From contig NZ_JAMPYG010000007.1 of assembly GCF_023700745.1 (NCBI RefSeq), positions 62,001-126,000 of the forward strand: DNA of 64,000 nt. The letters are read 5' to 3'. Position numbers and translations under genes: made by a program. Under the pieces are notes generated by a model that did not search any database, was not told where the DNA came from, and saw nothing but the letters and a program-made list of their open reading frames with translations. The stretch is from Rhodoferax sp. (GTDB lineage: Bacteria; Pseudomonadota; Gammaproteobacteria; Burkholderiales; Burkholderiaceae_C). Positions 22,601 to 37,600 of the stretch are shown one piece after another; within the stretch, counting starts at the first letter, position 1; each line of letters starts with the position of its first letter.

Positions 22601-25600
22601 AGCGTGTCCACGGCCTCGATCCTGGCGTTGGTAGCAATGTCGATCAGGCTGGTGTTCACACCCCTGGCGTAGGCCTCAGAGCCTTCGAGAGAGATGCCAC
22701 CGCCGCCGGCGCCATCGGCAGTGGCCACGGCGCCCATGCGGCTGTCGGTGGTGATCGTGACATTCTTGGCGTACAAGTCGGCACCGGCGAGCACGGTGAA
22801 ATTGGTGCTGACGACCTGGCTGGCATAGGTCCTGGAGTCCTTGTTGTTCCAGGCACCACCGCTGCCGCCGCCGGCCGATCCGGTGACGACACCGTCGGCA
22901 GACTCCGGCAGGTTGAACCCTGCGGCACCGCCGACACCGTCGAACTGGCCCGAGATCGAGTTGCTGGTGATGTCGTAGATCAGCTTCTGACCGCTGGTAC
23001 CGGTACCCGTCAGGTCGATGCTCTCCTTGACCAGCGAATGGCTGCCGATGCCGTAGGTATTGCCGCTCAAGTTGAGCTGAACCGCATTCACACCATCGGT
23101 CGACAACTGGTAACCCGCAGCGTCCTTGTTGATCACGTAATAGGCACGGCCCGGGGTCAGGTTGCTCAGCGTCTGCTCACCAACGCCCAGAAGCGAATGC
23201 CCATAGAGGCTGCTCGAATAGGACAGGTTGAGAACGACCGGCGCGACGTAGAAATCATCTGCGGTTTCGTCGCCATTGTCCGGGTCGCCGTCGTCGACCG
23301 TCCCGTTGTTATCGATATAGCCCTGGGTATCGGCATAGCTCGCGGCCAACCGGATGTAGTTGCCGTTGAAGTTGTACGCCGTTCCGACGTTGCCGTTAAA
23401 GCTGCCACCATTGATGACCCAATAGTGGTGACCGCTGATCAGTCCGGCAACGTTGACGCCGTCCACGGCGGTGTAGATCACCTCTTCGCCGTTCACGAAG
23501 CCGTGATTCGGCAGATAAATCCGGCCCATATTGACGAAGTCCTGGGTGGACGAGTACTCGTTGGCATCGGTGTTTGGATCGTCGAGCGTGACATTCGCGT
23601 CGACGAAGGCAGAAACAAAGGTGCGCGCTGCGGCCGGGTGATAGGTCACCACGTCGCCATTGCTGAATGGCGTGCTGGCGTCCAGGATCTTGTCGTTGGC
23701 GTCGTCAATCATGCCGCGTGTAAAGGTGTCGGTCACTTCGACGAAGCCGATGGTCTGCAGCTTGATGTGGTCGACGTCGACCACCTTAACCTGGTACTTG
23801 ACGCCGTTGGTCAACCCGGTGATGGCGCTGCCCCCATTGGCGTCATAGATCACCTGGTCGCCATCGACAAAGGTATGGCTCGGGATGTAGATCGTGTCGT
23901 AGGTCGTGTTCACGGCGCCCGTGTTGAAGTCGGCACCGAGATAGACCGTGTTGGCATCGCGCACGACGACCGTGTACTCCTTGTTCGCCGCCAGACCGCC
24001 ACCGGTGGTGCCGGTCCAGGTGACGACCGAGCCATCGCTGAGCTTGTGCGGTTTGCCGAAGTCGATGTAGTTGCCCGAATCACTCGATCCGGTCACCGTG
24101 CCATCCGATACATTGCCACCGGTGCCGCCTTGCAAGGCGGTCAGGGTGATGTTGTTGCCGGCCTCGACCTGCTGCGTGTTGCCCACGGTGAAGTTAACCG
24201 TTCCGGTGGCGCCCGCCTTGGTCACCACCGAGCTGTCGCTGATAAAGCCGCCGCCGCTGGCGCGGCCATAGGCATCGGCATCCGTCAGCAGGTTCGCCAT
24301 GCCAATGATGTCGTGGCTCACGCGCATCACGCTGCCGGTGCCGCCGAACGTGGCGTTCATGGTGTGCACCGTGGTCGCGTTCGCCGCGCCGTTGCGGAAG
24401 TCGCCGAGCAGCGAGCCACCATTGGCTGCCATGGTCGAATTGCTGGTCGACAGCGCGATGGCGTCGAAGTTGATGTCCTGCGCTGCCGCGATCGTGCCGT
24501 CTCCGACGTCGCCTTCGAAGGTCAGCGTCGTGGCACCGCCGGTCGACACATTGGCCGTGACGTTGGCCACGTTGACGCCAAAGGCGAAGCTCCCGGAATC
24601 GGCAGCACCATAGGCTTCGTTGCTGTGACGTGCAGCGATGTTGATGTCGCCGCCCGACGAGGTCAGTGACATGTCCTGCCCCACCTCCACGCTCACTGCC
24701 GACGTGTTGTTGATGTAGATGACGACCGTGTTGACTGCAGCCAGACCCGCAAAAGAGGTGGCGTCCGCGGAACCGAAGGCACCGTAGCCATCGGTATAGC
24801 GCAGGAACCTGCCTTCGCCGGCGTTGTAGGTTTCGTCGTAGTTCACGAGTCCGACAATGCCGACGCTCTGCGCCGCATGGATCGACCCGCCCGTGCCGGT
24901 GCTGATGTCGACGCCAGCGTTGAAGGTGGAATGGGTATCCGACGACGAGATCGAGACGCCACCTGCGCCGTTGACCGAGGTCGCCGAACTGTCCGACTTG
25001 CCGACCAGCTTGGCCTGCAGGTTGAAATCGGTCGCCGAATCGACCTGAACGCCGCCGCCGATGCGCCCAATGACCTGGGCATTGTTGGTGGCACTGGTGT
25101 CGGCACCGGAGAAGGTGCCTCCGGCGGCAATCGACACGGCGCCCGTGATCGCGGTCACATTGGTGGTCAGATCCGCGTCGAGGTGGATGCCCCCCACATG
25201 GGAGGTGATCGTGGTCGTGCCCTGATTGGCGTCGCCCTCTTCGGCGCCGATGCGGATTTCGGCGCCGCCGTTGTCGACCACCTGCACGTCGAGCAGGCTC
25301 ACGGTGGCCAGCCCTGCCGCGCCCGTGTTGAGCGCTGCGGCGGTTGCGGTGTAGTTGCCATCCGCCAGCAGCGTGATGCTGGCGGCAGAAGTCGTGCCGC
25401 CCTTGCCGATGTAGGCGCGGGTGTCGCTGTCGAGTTCGGTCTTAACCGTTGCAGCGGCGAGCGAGACGCCGCCGGCGATGCCAGTGTTCTTGGACTGCGG
25501 CGCTGCCGTCGTCGTGCCCATGGCGGTCATGCCGAGGTCGCCGTCGATCGTCACGGTGCTGCCGCTGCCAATGAAGACTTCGGTGTCGTGCGCCGCCTTG

Positions 25601-28600
25601 GCGGTGATCTTGGTCGACGAAATGGCCGCCAGCCCGCCGACCTTGGCGCTGTTCACATCGGCGGTGACGGTCACGTTCGACGTGGCGTTGAGGGTGACGT
25701 CGTCGGTGAAATTCACCGTCGTGTCGTCGCCGATGTAAGAGCGCGTCCGAGACGACTGCCCTGCACCATCGCCCACGGTGGCAACCACTTCCATCTTGCT
25801 CACCGACACCAAGCCGGCGCCGCCGGCGGCGTCGATGCTGGCGTTCGCCATCGGGGCGCCGGTGGTGGTCGTGGCGTTGGCCGTCAGGTCGGCGCCGCCG
25901 AGGTTGACGATCGAGCCGTTGCCGACGAAGGCCTCCGTGATGCGGCTCGCAGTCGCCCGCGACTCCAGCTTGTCGACGCTGACCAGGCCACCAAAGCTGG
26001 TGCTCTTCACCGTCGAATTGGCTGCTGCAGTCGCCTCCGAGGCCGTGAGGTTCACAGCGCCCGCGGTCAGGTCCGTGTAGCTGCCGACGTACGCGCGGGT
26101 CTTGCCCTGCATGTCCGCGACGGCCGTGGTGATCGACACGCCCACCAGGCCCGCGATGTTGAAGCCTTCAGTGACGGCGCGCGCCTCGGTGCGGCCGGTG
26201 GCCACAGCGTCGACGGTGCCGCGGGTGTTGCCGTCCTGGCTCAGGATGTCGATGTCGACCAGCGACGGTCCCGCCGCCTCGGCGTTGCGGCCGACGTAGG
26301 CCTCGACGTTGTTGCTGGTCAGCGCCGTGGGCTGTAGGCCCGCAACCGACACGCCACCGGCCACCGTGACATTGAACAGCTTGGCATCGGCCAAGGCGTC
26401 GCCGTCGGCCGTGAGGTTGAGGTCCGTCACGCGCAGTTCGGCGCCGTCCCCAGCGTAGGCGCGCGTCGTGCCGCCCGCAATGGCGGTCGGCTTGTAAAGA
26501 CTGATTCCGAAGAATCCCGCGCCGGCGGCGCCTTGGGCACGTGCAATCGCGTCGATGTCGCCGCGCGCCGAAATGTCAACGGCATCAGTGCCGCCGGTCA
26601 CCTTGACCACGGAGCCCGGTTTCCCTCCGGCGTTCACGCCCTCGGGCGCGCCAATGTAGGCTTCGACGATGCCGGTGGTTTGCGCCACCGCCTTGAGATC
26701 TGCAGCGCTGGCAAAGAAGGAGACGGCAATCGTCTTGGCCTCAGCCTCGGCCTTGTTGACGACACGATCGACACCACCGAGTTTGCCTGCGTTCACGTCG
26801 AGCGTGCCGGCCAGGAGGTTCACGCCGTCACGCACAAAGGCAGACGTGGTGCCCGATACCGTGGCCGTGGGCTTGTAGATGCCCACTGCGATCACGCCGC
26901 CGGCATCCACGCCGAGCAGGTTGGCCACGGCGTGCATGTTGCTGTCGGCCACCACCGTGATGGCGCCACCGCCGACGTTGACATCGGTGGTGACGTTGCT
27001 GGCCACCTGGCCGCTGCCGGCGCCGATAAAGGCCTCGACCTTGCCATTCACCGTGGCATTCGACGTCACATCGCTGCCGCCGACGAGGCCGCCGATGGAG
27101 ATGCTCGCACCGGCCACGTTGGCCTTCATCTCGGGCGCGTCGGCTAGGATGGCCAGGCCGCTCGCATCAAGATCGACCCCCTGCCCCACGTAGGCCCGCA
27201 CGGCGCCGGTCACGTTGGCGTTCTGTTGTATCTTCGACAGCGTGACGAGCGACAGGCCGACATTCACCACGGTGGGTGTCGCCAGCATATTGCCGATGGC
27301 CGTGATGTTGACCTGACCGTCGATATCGACCACACCGGCATTGCCAGACGGTGTCACACCTGCGGCAGAACCCACATGGGCGTCGACGGTACCGGTCACA
27401 TTGGCATTGGCGGTGATGTGCGAAGCGGCCACGCCAGCTGACACGGCAAAGGCGCGGGTGTTGGAAACCGCGTCGTAGTCGCCGTCGGCCTTGATATCGA
27501 GCGTGCTAGCCTGCAGCGTGCCGCCCTGCCCCACAAAGACCCGGGTCACGCCCGCAACATCGGTCAGCGTGTCAAAAATGCTGATCGCTGCCAGACCACC
27601 TAAATTGCCGGTGAAGCCAGCATCGCCGAAACCGGCGGTGGCATTCATGTCCGACCAGGCGTTGATGGTCACCGCGCCAGTGATGTCGGTGATGCCAGCC
27701 CCGCCGGTGACCGGCCCGTTGAACGGCGCACCGACATAGGCTTCAACCGTGCCGTCGACCAGCGCATTGGCCCGCAGGACCGACACCGACGCCAGCCCAC
27801 CCAGGCTCATCATGGTGGTGGTGGCGGTGGCGTTGTACTGCACGCGGTCGCCCGAGTTGCCCGCTTCCACGATGAGCGAGTCCGCCGTGACGGCCACACC
27901 GTCGCGCAGGTAGGCGCGGGTCTTGCCGCTCAGCTCGGCGGTCGGTTCTGCCGCGTTGACAGTCAGACCAAAGCTCGCGCCTACAAGATAGGTATTGGCA
28001 ACCGCATCCATGGTCGCGTCAGCGTCGACGACAACCACGCCATCACCGGCATCACCACCGGAAATCGTTAGCAAGGGCGCTGCAGTGGCAGAGGCGCCGC
28101 GGTCGTTCTGCGCGCCGATGAAGGCCTCGACCTCACCGGTCACCTTGGCCAACGAGGACAGCAGACTTACTGACGCGAAGCCAGAGATCGAGCCCGACCT
28201 CACGTTGGCGGTGGCGTCCATGACATCGCCGTTGGCGGTGATGTCGAGTCGATCGGCCACGAGCGTGGTGTTCTCGCCCACATAGGCACGCACCGCGCCC
28301 GACACATCCGCCGTCGGCAGCAGCACATTGACCGTGATGCCGAACGAGGCACCAAGGCCTTCTGCGGCAGCCACGGCGGTCTGGTTGCCGTTGGCGTCGA
28401 TCATTGCGCGCCCATCCACGCCGGCCGCATCGGTCAGGGTGATGATCGTTGGCGCGCCAGCCGTCGGTGCCACACCCGCTTGCGCGCCGGTGAAGGCCTC
28501 GGTGCGGCTGTCGATGGTCGCATCGGCGATGGTGACGTTCAGCGCCGCCGCGCCGCCGATGGCGTAAAACTCGTTGAGCGAATAGGCCTGGTCGTTCGAG

Positions 28601-31600
28601 GTCGCCACGAGATCGAGTTCGCCGGCAACGACGGTTGCGCCTTCGCCCACATAGGCCAGCGTATCGCCGACCACGCTGGCGGTGGATTTGGTGACCGTTG
28701 CGCCAGCCAACAGGCCGAAGCCACCGGCCAGGCTGTCGGCACGGGCTTCGTAGGTGGAGTTGGCCAGCACATTGAGCTTGTGCGTGCCGATGTTCAGTGT
28801 CGTGATGGTGAGCGGCGACGGGTTCAGCAGCGCCGACGGGTTAAACAACACGCTCGGATGGCCGCTGCGAGTTAGCTGATGGCTGGCGCCACTGCCGGTG
28901 GACGTCAGGTTGATCGCAATGCGGCCGTTCAGGTTGTCCTGGTGCGCCAATGGCTTGACGCTGGTGTCGGGGTTGCGCAGGATTTCAGCCAACTGGATCT
29001 GCCCGGTATCGCCGGCAATGACGTAATACTGCTTGCCGCTGGTCAGACCACCGATGGCCGTGCCACCACCAGACGAATAGGTCACGATTTCGCCGGTCAC
29101 AAAGGGCGACGCCTGCGGCGCGAGGTGGAGCCGGTCAAGCCGGGTGTCGGCGACCTGTGTCGTCTCGGCGTGCCGGCCCACATAGGCCTCGGTCACGCGG
29201 TTCACCTGTGCATCCATGATCGCGAGCGCGCCACCGATGCCAACGCCGCCCACGGAGATCGAAGTACCCGTCGGCTTGGCATGCGCGAGGCTGTCGGCCG
29301 TGACAGAGGTTTCGTCGCCGGTCGTCACGGTGGTGTTGCCGTCAATGTAAGCACGCGTGGCGCCTTCGATCATGCCGATCGACTCGATCGCAGAGACGGC
29401 AAACCCGACCATCGAAGCCGAGAAGCCGATCACTTCCGGCGTGACCGTATGGTCGCTGTCCGCATCCACCTCCACGGCCCCGCTGGCCAGCAGCGTCGCG
29501 TTCCGGGCAAAGGCCTGGACGTCGGATTTGATAATTTCCACCGCACGCGCCCCCGCGGCAGCGCCGCCGATGCCGTAAGCCACGGCAGCCGCGTCGGCCT
29601 TGGTGTCGACCTTGCCAGTATCGACGTCAAGAGAGTTCTGCTTGCTGTCGGCGATGATCTGCAGGTCGCCAGCGCCCGACTTAACGGTACTGTCTTCGAC
29701 CGACGCGACAGTCACCGAGGAAATGGTGTTCTCAGCGAGCGCGATGCCCGCGGCAAAGGCGGACAGACCGCCGGCAACGGTCGCAGCATTGACGTCGGCC
29801 GTGGCACTTAGCCGGTCATGCGCTTCGACCTTCATCGCGCCGGCAAGCGCACGCACATCCGAGTTGTTGCGCACCTGGGCCTTCGTCGTGCGCGTGACGA
29901 TGTTCGTCCCGCTCGCACCCGCGCCGCCGACGGCGCCGCCGAGGCCGACGGCCCCCGCAATCGCGTAGGCATCGGGCGTGGCGAAGAGTTCGCTCTCGGA
30001 TCTGGCCAAAAGCGTGAGTTCACCAGTGGTGGCCCGCACGAGGCTGTTGTCGATCACGGCGCTGGTGGTTCCGGCCAGCGTGTTGGACGCCTCCGCAGCT
30101 GAAATGGCGAGCGAACTCGCCGCAAAGCCGGCGGCAATCGACACGGATGCCGCCGTGGCATCGGCCGTACTGTGGATCGAGTCGGTCGCTTTCACGATCA
30201 CGGCGCCACCCGCTGTCACGCCCTTCAGCGCGTCAACATCGGAAGAGGCCCCGAGGATGTCGGCCTCGACAATCTGGCTAATCGTGTTGTTGACGATCGC
30301 CCCGGCGCCAGCGCCGGACAGCGCGAAGCCGCCAGCCACCGACACGGAAATGGCCACCCCCTTGCCGTTGGACGAGACCGTGCTGTCAGCCAGCGCGGTT
30401 TCCCTGACGTCGACGCCAGCGTCGACGTCGCTGTCACTGATGCGCGTGCGTACCGTGCCGTTCAGCGACACACTCGACTCGGCATACGCCACCGCTACTG
30501 CGACGGACCCGCCGCCAGCGAAGGACCCGCTGACGGCGACGCCGTAGACGTCGTTGGTGAAGGCAGTCCGATCTGTGGCAGTGAGCAGCACCGAGCCGGC
30601 CGTGGCATCCACGTCCGAGCCATCGGCGATCAACGCCTCGACCAGATTGGTGGACGTCACCGACGCCAGCGCGCCCGCGGCCGAAACCGACCCGGATATA
30701 CCGCCTGCGCCGCCAAAAGAGACGCCAACCGCCACGCCAGTGGAATCGACCGAGCCGTTGGACAGCGCGTCGAGCGTGATGTTGCCGGTGTCGGCCGTCA
30801 CGGCGGAACCGGAAATCATGGCGCGCGTGCTGGTGCCAAAGTTCACTTCGGCCATCGACAGCGCCAGCGTCATGTTCAAGGCGCCCGCCCCCGCGCCGCC
30901 GACGCTGACCGACACCGCGGTCAGTTCGGAATCGATGGTCGAGCTGTCGGTCGCCGAGATCTCGACCCCGCCGTTGGCGTCGACATCGGAGCCGTTGACG
31001 ATGCTGGCCTCCACATCATTGGTCAGCGTGTTGCCGGCCAGTACTGCAGCGACCGCCACATTGATCGACACGCCGCCCGCGCCGCCCACGGCCACGCCCA
31101 CGGATTGGCCATAGGCCTCGAGCGAGCTGGCCGCAGAAGCGTCGACGATCACGTCGCCGGCGGTGCTGTTCACCGTCGAATCGTCGATGGTGGCCAGCAA
31201 GCTGCCACCTAGCGTGTTTTCGGCGTACGTGACCGAGACCGAGACATTGACCGACAACCCGCCGGCGCCGCCGGCAGAAACGCTGACCGCGCCCAGTTCG
31301 GACAGGATGTGGGCCTGGTTGTCGGCTTCGACCATGATGTCGCCACCGGCGGTCACGTCGTGGCTGCCATTGATGCTCGCCTCGATCGCGTTGTTGATCT
31401 CGTTGAAGGCGATCACGCCGGCGCCCGCGACGTTGATCGACACGCCACCGGCGCCGCCAGCAGCAAATCCCACGGCAATGCCGAAGGAATCGATTTCCAT
31501 CCGGTCGGAGCCATCGACGGTGGACGCCGACACATGCACCTCGCCGGCGGTATCCACTTGCGAGTTCGCAATGGTGGCCAGCAAGGCATTGCCGACGCGC

Positions 31601-34600
31601 ACGTCGTCGGGTGTCGTGCCGTTGGGCTGCAGGTCGCGGTAGTCGATGTTGCCATCGCCGTTGATGTCGAAGCTCGAGCCGATCTTGGCCTTGAGCGCAT
31701 TCTTGTAGTTGGTATCGGGCTGTCCGACCGCGAAGACATTCAGAGCGCCCAGCGCGTCGATCGCCTGGTCCACCGTCAGGTTGTCGTCGGCGGTCGATGT
31801 GTCGTCGGGCGTGTCCATGGTGTCGTCGGCACCAGCCTCTGCCATGTCCTCGAAGATACCGTCGGCGCCTGCCCGCAACTCGTTGAGCTGCGTCAGCACA
31901 GCCACGCCTGCGTGCAGGTCCTGGAAGTCGATGCTCCCGTCGCCGTTCCAGTCGAAATCGAGGCTCGACGACATGGCGTTGCTGGCGTACACCAGCGCGC
32001 CGGCCATGTTGACCGACACCGCACCGGCGCCGCCGGCCGCCGCCGAGACCGAGACCAGCACGGCCTCGATGCCGGACACATCCGTCGCGCTGACGGTGAC
32101 GGCACCGTCGGTCAGATCGTTGGCATCGACGTCGCTGCCGCCCTTGATGCTGGCCTCGACCGTGTTGCCGCTGATATTGGTCGCAGCGACCGCGCTCATC
32201 GCGACGTTGATCGACACGCCGCCGGCACCGCCGGCGGCTACACCGACCGCCTGGCCCAGCGCCGTGATGGTGTTGTCGGCATAAGCGTCGACCGTGACGG
32301 CACCATCGGTGCTTGCCACCGTGGCGTTGTCGATGGTCGCCAGCAGGCTGCCGGCCATCGTGTTCTCGGCGTAGGTGGCCGAGACGGCGACGTTCACGGA
32401 GACCGCACCGGCGCCGCCCGCCGCCACGGTGATCGCACCGAGTTCGGACAGGATATGCGCGCCATCTTCGGCGGCCACCGTCACGTCGTCATCGGCGTTC
32501 ACCGTGCTGCCATTGGCAATGCTGGCCTCGATATCGTTGTCAATCTGGTTGAAAGCGATCACGCCTGCGCCCGTCACGTTGACCGAGACGCCACCGGCAC
32601 CGCCGGCAGACACACCCACGGCAATACCGAAGGACTCGATCGCCATGTGGTCGGCACCGTCGTCGGTGGTCGCCGCCACGGTGACCGCACCCGCCGTGTC
32701 GACGGTCGCACCGTCGATGCTCGCCAGCAGCGAACTGCTGATGCTGTTGTTGGCGTAGACGCCGGCAATCGAGACGTTCACCGACGCGGCACCGGCGCCG
32801 CCGGCCGACACCGCGGCCGACACCAGGATCGCCGAAATGTCGGACACGTCCGTCGCACTGACGCTGACCGCGCCAAAGGTCGCATCGTTGGCAACGACGT
32901 CGCTGCCGTTGCGGATGCTGGCCTCGACCGAATTGGTCGTGGTATTGGTTGCACCGACACCGGCCAGGGCGACGTTGATCGACGCCCCGCCGGCGCCACC
33001 GGCGGACACGCCAACGGCCACGCCGATGGCCATGACGTCGTTGTCGGCATAGGCGTCGACGACGATCTCACCACCGGTGCTGTTCACCGTGGAGTCGTCG
33101 ATGGTCGCCAGCACGTCGCCACCCATCGTGTTGGCTCCGTAGGTCAGAGACGCCGCCACGTTGACCGACACCGCGCCGGCACCGCCGGCGGACACCCCGA
33201 TCGCGAGCAGGAGGGCATCAATCTCGGCCTGGTCCACGGCCATGACGGTTACGTCGTCGCCGGCCGTGACCGTGCTGTCGACGATGCTGGCTTCGATGCC
33301 GCTGCCGACCTCGTTGAACGCAATGACACCGGCTCCGGCCACGTTGACCGAGACGCCACCGGCGCCGCCGGCCGCGATGCCCAGGGCGATGCCGATGGCG
33401 GTGATACCCGAGCTGTCGCCCGTGACGTCGTCGTGATTGGAGGCCGACACGGTGACCGTGCCGGCGGTGTTAACGGTCGACGAATCGATCGTGGCTGTCA
33501 TCGAGTTGCCCACTTCCGTGTCGTCGGACGTCGTGCTGGTGAGCAGCAGGTCGCGATAGTCGATCGTACCGTCGTCGTTGACGTCGAAGCTGGTGAGCGT
33601 GTTCAGCGCCGTCAGGTACGACAGCGACGTCTCGAGGTTCGTCACGAGCGTCGGATGCGCCGCGAGGTAAGCGTCGATGGCCTCGTCGAGCGTCAGGTCA
33701 TCGGCGCCCGACAGCACGTCGTCGCCCGTACCGTATTCGCCGTCAGCGCCTGGGCGATCGCCCACGACACCATCGTCCCCTGCCATCAGGTTTCTCGTGG
33801 CTTCCAGGCGGCCCACGCTATTGCGGAGCGCGGCCACCTGCTCCTGGACGTAGGCGTTGATCGCCCCGGCTACCGTCAGGTCATCGTTGACGTAGAGGGC
33901 AACGTCGTCATCGTCAGACGTGAGGACGTCATCACCGGTTCCATACACCCCGTCGCCGCCCGGCGAGTTACCGGTAATCGTGTCGGGGCCGGGGAGGTAG
34001 CCGGCCAATTGTGAACCGAGGGCCCCGTCCTCACCCGCCTGCAGGTCGTGCAGCCGGCTCAGGATGGCCACGCCTTCGTGCAGGTCACGGGCATCGATGA
34101 CGCCGTCGTTGTTCCAGTCGAAGTCGGTCCGCGACGACAGCGCGTTGCTGGCATAGACGAACGCACCCGCCACGTTGACCGACACCGCACCGGCACCGCC
34201 GGCGGCGACGCTGGCCGCTGCCAGCACCGCAAAGATGTCGGACACGTCCTGCGCCTGCACCGTCACGGCCCCGTTGGATCCGTGCATGGCGTCGACATCA
34301 CTGACGCCCTTGATGCTGGCCTCAGTGATGTTGGCAATGGTGTTGGTCGCTGCCACGGCGCTGAGCGCCACGTTGATGGACACGCCACCGGATCCGCCGG
34401 CCGAGATGCCGACCGCCAGGCCGAAGGCCTCGATGAGGTCGTCGGCGAGGGCTCCGACGGTCACCGCTCCGCCGGTGGTCACCACTGTGGAGTCGTCGAT
34501 GGTCGCCAGCAGGTTGCCGCCGATGATGTTCTCGGCGTAGGTGGCAGCGACGCTGACGTTGATCGAAGCCGTGCCGGAACCGCCTGCGGCAATCGACACC

Positions 34601-37600
34601 GCACCCAGCATGGACAGGATGTGGGACTCATCCAACGCCGAGACCGTGATGTCGCCAGCGGCCTGAACCCCGATGTCGTCGATGAGGTCGTCGCTGCGGA
34701 CAATGCTGGCCTCGGTCGAGCCGGTGATGGTGTTGAACGCTACCGCGCCGGCGACCGCGACCTGCACCGACACGCCGCTCGCCCCGCCGGCCGAGATGGC
34801 AGCAGCAAGGGCAAAGGACTGGACGCTGTCGTCGGACAGCGCCTCCACCGTGATGGCGCCAGAGGCGGAGTCGACCGTGGAATCATCGATCGTCGCCAGC
34901 GTGTTGCCATCGATGGTGTTGCTGGCCAGGGCCACGGAAGCGGCGACACCCACGGCGGCCGCGCCGCCGCTGGCCGACACCGATACGGCGGCCGCGAAGA
35001 GCATGGCCTGGATGGCCGAGCTGTCCTGCGCAATCACGTCGACGCTGCCGGTGGCGTCGACGTCACTGCTGGTGATCGACGCCTCGTAGCCGCCTTCGAT
35101 GGTGTTGAGCGCCACCGCGCCTGCCACCGAGACGCCGACCGCTGCGCCACTGCCACTGACGGCCACGGACACGGCGGCAGCCACCGCCAGCGAATCGATG
35201 ATCCGCGAATCGCTCAGCTCGATCGTGTTGGCATCGATGACCGTGACGCGATAGCGCCCGCCGTCCACCAGGCCGCTGGTGTCACTGCCCAGGGTGCTGC
35301 TGTAGGTGAGGATATCGCCGGTCTCGAAGTGGTGGTCCGAACCAAAGATTATCGTGTCGTCGAGAACGCTCGTGCCGCCGTCGAGCACCGCGACGTCTTT
35401 CAGCTTGATGCTGAAGTCGTCAGCCACAACGACCTGGTACTTCGCACCGTTGACCAGGCCGCTCGCGTCGCTTGGCAGCGTGGTGCTGTAGGTGACGATC
35501 TGACCATCGGTGAAGGCGTGGCCGGTCTGCAGCTTGATCGTGTTCGCGTCGATGACCTCGACACGGTACTGCTGCCCGTCCTTGAGCCCGCTGGTGTCGC
35601 CGACACCCAGGCTGCTACGGTAGGTGAGGATCTCGCCATCATCAAAATCGTGCGTCGCCGAGCCGAAGTCCAGCTCGTTCGTGCCCGCATTCAGCGTGAC
35701 GCTGCCCAGCGCTACCTCGATGCCCGAAGCACGGGTCAGCGTATTCGTCCCGGCGGTCCAGTCAACGGCCGAAAGGTCGACCACGGCCCCGAACGTGAGC
35801 GTGTCGCCATTGGCGTCCACGTCGACGTTCTCGTCGAGGGTCACGCCGCCCAGCGTGTTGGCGCCGCTGGCCCAGATCGGCGCCTGGGGTTTCAGCTTGA
35901 TGCCGAACTCGTCGACCACTTGGACGGTGTACTTGGCACCATCGACCAGACCGCTCGTGTCGCCGCCCAGGTTAGTGTCGTAGGTGACGAGGTCGCCATC
36001 ATTAAAGGTGTGACCGCTTTGCAGCTTGATGGTGGTCGCATTTACCACGATGACGCGGTACTTCGTCCCCGATACCAGGCCGCTGCCGTCGGACAGCAGG
36101 TCGCTCTGATAGGTCGCCAGGTCACCCGTGGCGAAGCCGTGTGCCGTCGTGAACGTCAGCGTGTTGTCGCCGGCGTTGACCGCAACGGTGGTGTCTGCGG
36201 GCACCGCCGTGGTGACCAGTTCGACCTTGGCACCCTTGTTGGTGGTGAGCGAACTCTTGCCATCGGCCCAGGGCGCCGCCGCCAGCAGGTCGATGGTGGC
36301 GCCGCCCAGCGAGAGGGTGTCGGTCGTGGTGTCCACCAACACCGTGCCGTTGAGGGTCGCGCCGCCGAGGGTGGTCGTACCGCTGCTCCAGGGGTCGGCA
36401 GCCTTCAGGTCGACCGGCTGATCGGGCGACTTCAGGTCGGCGAAGCGCCGGTCGCCGTCGACGACCAGCGTGTTGTTGCCGCCGGCCCAAGGATCTGCGA
36501 GCAGGTCGCGCACGCCGCCGTCGTTGGCGAGCACGCTGACCCCACCACCTGCTGTGACGACCGAGTCATCGATCGTCGCCACAGTGTCGCTGCCGATCTC
36601 GTTTTCGGTCAACGCCAGCGAGAAGCCAACCGCCACGGCGGCCGTCGTGCCCACGGCCACTGCGACGCTGGCTGACACCAGCTTGGCCGTGATCGACGAG
36701 CTGTCGACCGCCAGCACGGACAGCGCGCCATCCGCGTCCACGATGCTGTGATTGACGATCGAGGCCTCGACCTCGTTGGTCATGACGTTCTTGGCCCAGG
36801 CGCCAGCACCGGAGATCGCCACACCAACACTGGTGCTGGCCGCCACGCTGACGCTGGCGGCCGCGGCAATCGCGTCGATCGAGTTGTCGGCCAGGGCCGA
36901 GACGGTCACGCCGGGGTTGCCGAGCAGGCTCGTTGCCGTCACGTCCGAATCGTTGATGGACGCCCGGCTGCTGCCGTCGATGGTGTTCTGGGCCAGCGAC
37001 ACGGCCAACGCGAGCGAGCCGGAGACCGACCCGCTGGAAGCGGACACGGCTACCGCGGCTGCGATCACGTTCGACGAGATCTCGGCCATGTCGGTGACGC
37101 CGACATCGATGCTGCCCACTGCGTCGAGCGTACTGTTGCCCTCGATCAGCGCCTCGGTGGAGCCGCCGATGCTGTTGGTGGCCGAAGCCGCAGCAAAGCC
37201 GCCTGCCAGGGTGACCGTGCCGCTGCCGGCCGCCACGGCCAGTGCCACGGCGATCGTATCGGCGTTGATCTCGCTACCGGCCTTGGCCGTGATCGACACG
37301 GCACCGCCGCTGTCGACATCGGAATTACTGATGCCGGCCAGTGTTTCGGTGGTGATGGTGTTCGTCGTGACCGACACGGCGCCTGCCAGGGACAGGTTGA
37401 CCGTGCCCGAGCCGACGGAGACCGACGCGGCGAGCGTCCCCAGCGTGGCGTCGATCGTGCTGTCATTGTCGGCCAGCAGGGTGATCGGGCCGCCAGCACT
37501 GACGAACTGCGCGTCAGGCGACTCAGCCGCATCGGCATAGGCGATCACTGCCTGCACCGTGCCACCGATCGTGTTGGTGGCGATCGCCGCACCGACGGCG

